Below, piece by piece: positions 1-4,919 of a stretch of 5,289 bases of DNA. Below the pieces are notes generated by a model, which made no database searches, was not told where the DNA came from, and saw only the letters and a list, made by a program, of their open reading frames with translations. How positions within the stretch are numbered: position 1 is the stretch's first letter; every line of letters begins with the position of its first letter. This DNA comes from Pseudomonadota bacterium (GTDB taxonomy: Bacteria; Pseudomonadota; Alphaproteobacteria; Caulobacterales; Aquidulcibacteraceae). The position numbers and the translations under genes are program-made. The DNA lies in the NCBI GenBank assembly GCA_023410295.1, contig JAEYPY010000253.1:1-5289 (forward strand), in the 5' to 3' direction.

Positions 1-375
1 CTGCTGACCCGGGCCTTTGCAGAAGCCCACGACGAGCCCGCCGATGACGGGTTCTCGGTCAAGGTCGAGCGCGGTGTCGCCCGTGTGGAGACGGCCAACA
101 AGGTGCGCAACGCCGCCTACGTGACAGGCATGGCGGCGGCCGGTGCGGCGATCCTTTACGGGACTTACGGATTGGTCGGCGCGTTCGGTCAGGAATTCCT
201 GGCTTCGGCCGGTCTCGAATTGGCCCGCGCGCAAGGCGCGATCGCGGCGGCCCCCGATTTGGGCGGCGCGGCGCAGGGCGTGATGCAATCGCTGGGCGCA
301 GGCCTGACGCAGGTGTTGCTGGTCACGGCGGCGCTGGCGGGCGGCGCGGTCGCCTATCGCTCCACTCAGGATTAA
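1..375 (+). CDS. Small two-helix membrane protein of unknown function (5' truncated)
   Basis: The reading frame is open from the first base to a TAA at 373-375 (124 visible residues), so the true start lies left of the window. The GTG at 85 is only an internal codon. The visible part begins with a charged, soluble segment (residues 1-38) containing AFAEAH and PADDGFSVKV. Two hydrophobic stretches follow, at about 39-61 (Gly/Ala-rich, with ILYGTYGLVGAF) and 100-118 (VLLVTAALAGGAVAY), separated by an Ala/Gly-rich linker. I infer an inner-membrane protein with the N-terminal part in the cytoplasm. The acidic N-terminal style with a DDGF motif resembles small proteins often encoded next to ECF sigma factor genes, but this is a weak resemblance and the upstream gene is not visible. 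No catalytic motif is seen. A strong terminator follows, so it is transcriptionally separate from panB. Confidence 0.75.
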   Translation: MLTRAFAEAHDEPADDGFSVKVERGVARVETANKVRNAAYVTGMAAAGAAILYGTYGLVGAFGQEFLASAGLELARAQGAIAAAPDLGGAAQGVMQSLGAGLTQVLLVTAALAGGAVAYRSTQD

Positions 376-398
376 GCGCTTTCCCAACTAGAGCGCTG

Positions 399-435
399 AA
401 GGCGGCCGGGCTCTCCCGCGCCGCCTTTTGCTTTT
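399..435 (+). terminator. Intrinsic (Rho-independent) terminator after the first gene
   Basis: Bases 399-410 pair with 415-427: A399-T427, A400-T426, then five G/C pairs 401-405 with 421-425, C406-G420, a single bulged C419, and CGGG 407-410 with CCCG 415-418. The loop is CTCT (411-414). This gives 12 pairs, 10 of them G-C, followed at once by TTTTGCTTTT (426-435). It sits 24 bases after the stop of the first gene and 80 bases before the panB start, so it should end the upstream transcript and insulate panB. Confidence 0.85.
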
Positions 436-514
436 GCCTCTCGCCGGTGTGGGGTCGGCGCTGGCGCCGCAGTGCAGCAAATCGTATGACATCGGGCCAA
501 TCAGCGAGGCCCCC
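436..514 (+). promoter_or_regulatory. panB leader and probable promoter region (no promoter box assigned)
   Basis: Because a terminator ends at 435, the panB operon promoter most likely lies in or near this stretch; that is inference from position. I see no convincing -35/-10 pair. There is a GC-rich inverted repeat CGGCGC-tg-GCGCCG (456-469), which could be an operator or only reflect base composition. An AT-richer patch, AAATCGTATGAC, follows at 479-490. A Shine-Dalgarno-like GAGG at 506-509 precedes the ATG at 515 by 5 bases. Confidence 0.4.
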
Positions 515-1381
515 ATGTCCCGTCACACCGAAACCGTCCGCCGCGTCACGACGCCTGATATCCAGGCGCGCAAGGGCGGCGAGCCGATCGTCTGCCTCAC
601 CGCGTACACAACGCCGGTCGCGCAAATCCTCGATGCACACTGCGATATCCTGCTGGTCGGCGACAGCGTCGGCATGGTGGTGCATGGGCTGCCGAACACG
701 GTCGGCGTCACGCTTGAGATGATGATCATGCATGGCCAGGCCGTGATGCGTGGGGCGCAGCGGGCGCTGGTGGTGGTTGATATGCCGTTCGGCAGCTACG
801 AGGGCAGCCCGGAGATCGCGTTCGCCAACGCCGTGCGCTTGCTCAAAGAGACCGGCGCCCAGGCGGTCAAGGTCGAGGCGGGCCCACAGATTGCTGCCAC
901 CATCCGCTATATGGTCGATCGGGGCGTGCCGGTGATGGGCCATGTCGGGCTTCGTCCGCAGGCGGTGAACGTCGATGGGAAGTTCCGCGCCAAGGGCCGG
1001 ACGATCGAGGAGCGCGAGCGTGTGCTGGCCGAGGCCAAGGCGGCGGACGAGGCCGGCGCGTTCGCCATCGTCGTGGAAGGGGTCGATGAAGCGCTCGCCC
1101 CCGAAATAACCGCCGCCGTTAGCGCCCCGACCATCGGCATTGGCGCCTCCGCCCAGTGCGATGGCCAGATCCTGGTCACCGACGACATGCTGGGGCTGTT
1201 CGACTGGACCCCGAAATTCGTCCGCCGCTATGGCGACATCAAAGCCGCCATCGATAAGGCCGTGGGCGAATATGCAGCCGACGTCCGGAACCGCCGTTTT
1301 CCTGCCGCAGCCGAGACCTACACCCTGCGGGTCAATGCAGCGCGGCAGGGCCGCGTTGCCCGGGCCGACAAGCGCGGCTAG
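515..1381 (+). CDS. panB: 3-methyl-2-oxobutanoate hydroxymethyltransferase (ketopantoate hydroxymethyltransferase)
   Basis: PanB (EC 2.1.2.11) is a cytoplasmic enzyme that transfers a hydroxymethyl group from 5,10-methylenetetrahydrofolate to 2-oxoisovalerate, giving ketopantoate, the first committed step to pantothenate and CoA. The 288-residue product shows the family landmarks in order: TAY (29-31), LLVGDSVGM (46-54) with the metal-binding Asp50, VVDMPFGSY (87-95) with Asp89, VKVEAG (118-123) with Lys119 and Glu121, MGHVGLRPQAVN (141-152), the catalytic Glu188 in IVVEGV, and IGIGASAQCDGQIL (207-220). The equivalents of E. coli Asp45, Asp84, Lys112, Glu114 and Glu181 are all present. It is about 24 residues longer than the 264-residue E. 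coli enzyme, partly from a basic C-terminal tail (271-288). The ATG at 515 is chosen because it has GAGG upstream and gives the usual N-terminus. A TTG at 428 is in frame but lies in the terminator U-tract. No panC follows; the gene heads an apparent operon with yfgM-bamB-der. Confidence 0.97.
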   Translation: MSRHTETVRRVTTPDIQARKGGEPIVCLTAYTTPVAQILDAHCDILLVGDSVGMVVHGLPNTVGVTLEMMIMHGQAVMRGAQRALVVVDMPFGSYEGSPEIAFANAVRLLKETGAQAVKVEAGPQIAATIRYMVDRGVPVMGHVGLRPQAVNVDGKFRAKGRTIEERERVLAEAKAADEAGAFAIVVEGVDEALAPEITAAVSAPTIGIGASAQCDGQILVTDDMLGLFDWTPKFVRRYGDIKAAIDKAVGEYAADVRNRRFPAAAETYTLRVNAARQGRVARADKRG

Positions 1382-1435
1382 CTTGCCGCCCACTTCGGGG
1401 GACGAGGTTCGCGTCGGGCGGACTTCAGGGGGTTC

Positions 1436-1439
1436 AGGA
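1436..1439 (+). promoter_or_regulatory. Ribosome binding site supporting the GTG start at 1447
   Basis: AGGA at 1436-1439 lies 7 bases before the GTG at 1447, with a G-rich run AGGGGG (1427-1432) just upstream. The spacing supports the GTG as the start of the TPR protein gene. The 65-base gap from the panB stop has no U-tract terminator. Confidence 0.6.
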
Positions 1440-1446
1440 TTCCGGC

Positions 1447-2160
1447 GTGACCAACGAAACCGACAGTTTTGTCCAGGAAGTCGATGAGAGCCTGCGTCAG
1501 GATCGACTCACGGCCTTCTTCAAGAAGTATGGCCTTTGGATTGCCGGCGCCGTGGGAGCGCTCATCCTTGGCGTGCTCGGCTGGCAGCTCTGGCAGGAGC
1601 AGCAATTGCAGGCTTCGCGCGCCCACGCCGAAGAATACGGCGCAGCGCAGGAGCTGGCGCAGCAAGGCAATTTCGACGAGGCCAAGACCGCCTTCGAAGC
1701 ACTGACGCGCGAAGGCCCGCGTCAGTATCGCGTCATGGCGCAACTCGAACTGGCCGCTGTGCTGGAAGCGCAGGGCGATCTTGAAGGCGCGCTCGCCGGC
1801 TTCGACGCCGCCGCCGAACAGGCGCGCGATGCAACCATGCGCGACACAGCGCGCATGCGCGCGGCGTACATCGCCGCTGAAACGCAAGACTTCGATGCGC
1901 TGCGCGCGCGGCTGACGCCGCTGATCGAGTCCGAAAGCCGCCTCTCCTATCTTGCTCGCGAATTGCTCGCGATCGAAGCGTGGGAAGCGGGGCAAAACGA
2001 TATCGCGCGCGATCAGCTCGAAAACCTCACTCTCGCATTCGATGCGCCCGAGCCGGTGCGGCAGCGCGCGCAAGTCGCGCTGTCGGTGATCGGTCCGGCG
2101 CCAACCAGCTCGGCGGACGGCGCGAGTGCGCCCGCGCCCTCCGAAGGAGAAACGAAATGA
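1447..2160 (+). CDS. yfgM: Membrane-anchored TPR protein, YfgM type
   Basis: The 237-residue product has a charged cytoplasmic N-terminus (1-28, with FVQEVDESLRQDRLTAFFKKY), one transmembrane helix (about 30-48, WIAGAVGALILGVLGWQLW), and then an Ala/Glu/Gln-rich helical region (about 52-213) with TPR-like units such as GNFDEAKTAFEAL (74-86) and GDLEGALAGFDAAA (110-123). The low-complexity tail (217-237) is rich in Ala, Ser and Pro. This is the architecture of YfgM and the TPR_21-like family: N-in, C-out, with TPRs in the periplasm. E. coli YfgM associates with SecYEG and PpiD and helps periplasmic chaperone traffic; that role is carried over by homology and synteny, not shown here. GTG start with AGGA 7 bases upstream. 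It directly precedes bamB, as in gammaproteobacteria, with a 4-base overlap (ATGA) that implies translational coupling. The symbol is assigned by architecture and position and is less certain than for panB, bamB or der. Confidence 0.85.
   Translation: MTNETDSFVQEVDESLRQDRLTAFFKKYGLWIAGAVGALILGVLGWQLWQEQQLQASRAHAEEYGAAQELAQQGNFDEAKTAFEALTREGPRQYRVMAQLELAAVLEAQGDLEGALAGFDAAAEQARDATMRDTARMRAAYIAAETQDFDALRARLTPLIESESRLSYLARELLAIEAWEAGQNDIARDQLENLTLAFDAPEPVRQRAQVALSVIGPAPTSSADGASAPAPSEGETK
2144..2149 (+). promoter_or_regulatory. Strong ribosome binding site for bamB
   Basis: AAGGAG at 2144-2149 lies 7 bases before the ATG at 2157, inside the last codons of the upstream TPR gene. It is the best Shine-Dalgarno match in the window and fixes the bamB start at the ATG that overlaps the upstream TGA (ATGA, 2157-2160). 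Confidence 0.8.
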
Positions 2161-3518
2161 GCCGTTTGGGTCCAGCCTTGGCCGTCCTGGCCGCAGCCGC
2201 CGCGCTCTCGGCGTGCTCGACCGTCGGGCGCATTGGCGGCGCTCTTAACCCGTTCGACGGCGGCGACGCGCCGCGCGAAACCGCGCCGCAAGATGGGCGC
2301 GTCTCGATCCTCGCGTTCGAACAAGAATTGACGCCGGATGCGAGCCTCGCGGGACGCACGATCGTCGTGCCGCCGGCGGTCAACATGGCCGATTGGAGCC
2401 AGCCGGGCGGCACGGCAGATAATTCGCCGCCGAACTCGATCGGCGCCGGCGTTCTCGAGCGCGCGTTCACCGCGAACCTCGGCCAAGGCTCGACAGGCCG
2501 TGTCCAGATCGCGGCGCCGCCTGTGATCGCCGATGGCCAGCTCTATTTCCTCGACGCCGACCATCGCGTCGTCTCGATGTCGGCGAGCGATGGGCGCCGC
2601 AACTGGCAGCAATCTATCCGTCCCGAAGATTCACGTGATCGCGTCGCGCGCGGCGGCGGCGTGGCGACGGCCGGCGGGCGCGTGTTCGTCACCACCGGCT
2701 TCGGCTTCCTGGTGGCGCTCGACGCGAACACCGGCGCGGAAGTGTGGCGCACCTCTGGCGGCGCGCCGTTCCTGTCCGCGCCAACCGTCAGCGGCGGCCG
2801 CGTCTACGCCATCACCTCGGACAGCGAATTGCTCGCGTTCGACGCTGGCAGCGGCGAAGTGTTGTGGACCTATCAAGCCATCGCTGAGACGGCCCGCATT
2901 CTCTCTGCGCCGAGCGTCGCGGTGGAAGGCGAGTCCGTGATCGCGCCGTTCGCCTCCGGCGAAGTGGCCGCGCTCCTGGGCGCGAATGGCCGGCGCCTGT
3001 GGACCGACTCGCTCTCACGCACCGGCAGCCTTACCTCGCTTTCGGCGATCAATGACATCGCCGGGCGCCCCGTCGTCGATGCAGGCGCTGTCTACGCCGT
3101 CAGCCATTCCGGCGTGCTTGCAGCGATCGATTTGCGCTCCGGCCAGCGCGGCTGGGCGCGTCCGTTTGCGTCGACGCAAACGCCATGGATCGCGGGCGAA
3201 GTGCTGTACGCCGTGAGCGTTGATGGCGAACTCGCGGCGTTCGATCGCCAAACCGGCAACGTCTATTGGGTGCAGCAGCTGCGCCGCTACCGTGACGAAG
3301 ATGACCGCACCGGGCGCGTTGCCTGGACCGGTCCCGTCATGATGGGCGGGCGCCTCATTCTTGCGAACTCGCTCGGTGAAGTTGTCGCCGTATCGCCGGA
3401 GAACGGCCAGACCGTGGCGACCGGCAATGCCGGCAAGCCGGTGTTCATCCCGCCGGTCGTCGCCAATGGCATGGTCTATCTGGTGACCGACGAAGCGCGC
3501 CTCGTCGCGTTCCGCTGA
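2157..3518 (+). CDS. bamB: Outer membrane assembly lipoprotein BamB (beta-propeller)
   Basis: BamB is a periplasm-facing outer-membrane lipoprotein of the BAM complex; it binds BamA POTRA domains and aids insertion of beta-barrel proteins. The 453-residue product starts with a short lipoprotein signal peptide ending in LSAC, so Cys20 should be lipidated; Ser21 at +2 argues for release to the outer membrane. A disordered linker (about 21-115) precedes the propeller. PQQ-like blade repeats end near VVSMSASDGRRNW (138-150), LVALDANTGAEVW (185-197), LLAFDAGSGEVLW (225-237), VAALLGANGRRLW (270-282), LAAIDLRSGQRGW (321-333), LAAFDRQTGNVYW (359-371) and VVAVSPENGQTV (409-420), with the closing strand LVAFR at the C-terminus. 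By eye, Arg247 and Asp300 match E. coli Arg195 and Asp246, implicated in BamA binding, while Asp248 is Ala302 here. It is longer than the 392-residue E. coli protein, mostly at the N-terminus. ATG with a strong Shine-Dalgarno; der follows after 14 bases. Confidence 0.95.
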   Translation: MSRLGPALAVLAAAAALSACSTVGRIGGALNPFDGGDAPRETAPQDGRVSILAFEQELTPDASLAGRTIVVPPAVNMADWSQPGGTADNSPPNSIGAGVLERAFTANLGQGSTGRVQIAAPPVIADGQLYFLDADHRVVSMSASDGRRNWQQSIRPEDSRDRVARGGGVATAGGRVFVTTGFGFLVALDANTGAEVWRTSGGAPFLSAPTVSGGRVYAITSDSELLAFDAGSGEVLWTYQAIAETARILSAPSVAVEGESVIAPFASGEVAALLGANGRRLWTDSLSRTGSLTSLSAINDIAGRPVVDAGAVYAVSHSGVLAAIDLRSGQRGWARPFASTQTPWIAGEVLYAVSVDGELAAFDRQTGNVYWVQQLRRYRDEDDRTGRVAWTGPVMMGGRLILANSLGEVVAVSPENGQTVATGNAGKPVFIPPVVANGMVYLVTDEARLVAFR

Positions 3519-3532
3519 TGTGACGGCCGCTC

Positions 3533-4870
3533 ATGACGATCAAGCTCGCGATCGTCGGGCGGCCGAATGTCGGCAAGTCGACGCTCTTTAACCGCCTGCA
3601 CGGCAAGAAACTGGCGATTGTCGACGACACGCCGGGTGTCACGCGCGACCGTCGCGAAGCGCCCGGACGGCTGGGCGATCTCGAGTTCACGCTGATCGAC
3701 ACCGCGGGCTTCGAAGACGCTACCGACGCATCACTCGAAGCGCGCATGCGCGCGCAAACGGAAGCGGCGATCGCGCAGGCTGACGTGATCCTCTTTCTGA
3801 TCGATGCGCGCGTTGGCGTGACGCCATTGGATCAGTCTTTCGCCGCGCTGCTGCGGCGATCGAACAAGCCGATCGTGCTCGCAGCCAACAAGGCCGAAGG
3901 CCGCGCCGGCGATGCGGGCATTATCGACGCTTATTCGCTCGGCCTCGGCGAACCCATCGCCATCTCGGCCGAACACGGCGAGGGCATGAGCGAGCTTTAC
4001 GCCGCCATCGTCGCGCACGAGCCGGCGCGGGATGACGAAGACGCCGAAGGCAAGACGCGGCCGATCCATCTCGCCATCGTCGGGCGTCCGAACGCGGGCA
4101 AGTCGACGCTGGTCAATGCGCTGATCGGCGAGGACCGGCTGCTTGTGGGGCCGGAAGCGGGGATCACGCGCGATTCCATCTCGATCGATTGGCAATGGCG
4201 CGGCCAGGGCTATCGCCTGGTCGACACCGCCGGCTTGCGCAAGAAGGCCAAAGTACAGGCCAAGCTCGAACGCATGTCCGTCGGCGATACGCTGCACGCG
4301 ATCCGCTTTGCCGATGTCTGCGTGCTGGTGATGGACGCCAACGACGCGTTCGAGAAGCAGGACGTCGTGATCGCCGACCTCATCGAGCGCGAAGGCCGGG
4401 CATTGGTGTTCGCCTTGGCGAAGTGGGACCAAATCGCCGATCCGCGCGCACATTTCGAGGAGCTGAAGCTCGTTGCGCGTGAGCGCGTGCCGCAAGTGCG
4501 CGGCGCGCCGATTGTCACCGTCTCGGCGCTGGCGGGCGTTGGGCTCGACAGGCTGATGAAGGCGGTGAACGAAGCGCACGCGGACTGGACTGCGCGGGTC
4601 AAAACAAAGGATTTGAATGAGTGGATGCACGCGACCATGGAGCGTCATCCACCGCCCGCGGTGGGCGGCAAGCGCATCAAGCTGCGTTACATGACGCAAA
4701 TCAAAGCGCGTCCGCCGACGTTTGTGGTCATCGCTTCGCGGGCGGAGGAAATTCCGGACAGCTACAAGCGCTATCTGGTGAACGAACTCCGGCAGGCGTT
4801 CGACCTGCAGAAGTCGCCGGTTCGCTTGATCGTGAAGTCGGCCAAGAACCCGTTCGTCGAAAACGAGTAG
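3533..4870 (+). CDS. der: Ribosome assembly GTPase Der (EngA)
   Basis: Der is an essential cytoplasmic GTPase needed to mature the 50S ribosomal subunit. The 445-residue product has the diagnostic tandem layout. GTPase domain 1 has G1 GRPNVGKST (9-17), Thr37 in PGVTRD, G3 DTAGF (56-60), G4 NKAE (119-122) and G5 SAEHGEG (145-151). An acidic linker follows (about 163-175). GTPase domain 2 has G1 GRPNAGKST (184-192), Thr212 in AGITRD, G3 DTAGLRKK (231-238), G4 AKWD (296-299) and G5 SAL (331-333). The C-terminal KH-like domain (about 355-440) contains KLRYMTQIKARPPTF (383-397) and SYKRYLVNELRQAFDL (410-425). G4 of domain 2 normally reads NKWD; the Asn is Ala here. The ATG at 3533 is the only sensible start because an in-frame TGA lies at 3521-3523. 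No clear Shine-Dalgarno is visible, so expression may depend on ribosomes finishing bamB 14 bases upstream. Confidence 0.97.
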   Translation: MTIKLAIVGRPNVGKSTLFNRLHGKKLAIVDDTPGVTRDRREAPGRLGDLEFTLIDTAGFEDATDASLEARMRAQTEAAIAQADVILFLIDARVGVTPLDQSFAALLRRSNKPIVLAANKAEGRAGDAGIIDAYSLGLGEPIAISAEHGEGMSELYAAIVAHEPARDDEDAEGKTRPIHLAIVGRPNAGKSTLVNALIGEDRLLVGPEAGITRDSISIDWQWRGQGYRLVDTAGLRKKAKVQAKLERMSVGDTLHAIRFADVCVLVMDANDAFEKQDVVIADLIEREGRALVFALAKWDQIADPRAHFEELKLVARERVPQVRGAPIVTVSALAGVGLDRLMKAVNEAHADWTARVKTKDLNEWMHATMERHPPPAVGGKRIKLRYMTQIKARPPTFVVIASRAEEIPDSYKRYLVNELRQAFDLQKSPVRLIVKSAKNPFVENE

Positions 4871-4919
4871 CATCGCGGCGCAGTTTCCGCCGTTCTGACG
4901 GCGGGAGGACATGCGATGC
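4870..4919 (+). promoter_or_regulatory. Nested inverted repeats enclosing the start site of the last gene
   Basis: An outer pair, GCATCGC (4870-4876) with GCGATGC (4913-4919), is a perfect 7-base match and includes the ATG at 4916-4918. An inner pair, CCGCCGT (4887-4893) with ACGGCGG (4898-4904), is a perfect 7-base match around a TCTG loop, extendable by T4886-G4905, T4885-A4906 and T4884-G4907, which takes in part of the Shine-Dalgarno GGGAGGA (4903-4909). In mRNA this could hide both the ribosome binding site and the start codon. The left edge of the outer arm is the last base of the der stop, so ribosomes finishing der would melt it. No U-tract follows, so it is not a typical terminator. 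The pairing is seen in the sequence; the regulatory role is inference. Confidence 0.5.
4903..4909 (+). promoter_or_regulatory. Ribosome binding site of the last gene
   Basis: GGGAGGA at 4903-4909 is a strong Shine-Dalgarno match 6 bases before the ATG at 4916. It favours that ATG over the one at 4911, which is in another frame and only 1 base from the motif. Confidence 0.7.

Noticed and set aside
85..375. GTG at 85 as the true start of the first gene
   Set aside because: The frame is open to the left edge and the residues before it look like real protein sequence; no Shine-Dalgarno precedes the GTG.
428..514. PanB start at TTG 428, giving 29 extra residues
   Set aside because: The codon lies inside the terminator U-tract, lacks a Shine-Dalgarno, and the extra residues do not resemble a PanB N-terminus. 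ATG 515 has GAGG upstream.
323..1393. Long minus-strand reading frame (356 codons) opposite panB
   Set aside because: It is a high-GC shadow of panB: rich in His, Arg, Asp and Gly with no recognisable motifs, while the plus strand encodes a complete PanB with all active-site residues.
1378..2073. Minus-strand reading frame (231 codons) opposite the TPR gene
   Set aside because: It is a shadow of the TPR gene with no motif and no matching operon context; the plus strand has a clear transmembrane helix plus TPR pattern.
1980..2156. BamB start at 1980, giving 59 extra residues
   Set aside because: It would place an Arg/Ala-rich shadow of the TPR gene before the signal peptide. The ATG at 2157 is followed by a proper lipobox and preceded by AAGGAG.
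2560..3500. Tandem DNA repeats in bamB
   Set aside because: The repeats are at the protein level (beta-propeller blades) and are diverged in DNA sequence; they are part of the fold.
4887..4904. Intrinsic terminator after der
   Set aside because: The stem-loop is perfect but no U-tract follows; the right arm runs directly into the Shine-Dalgarno of the next gene.
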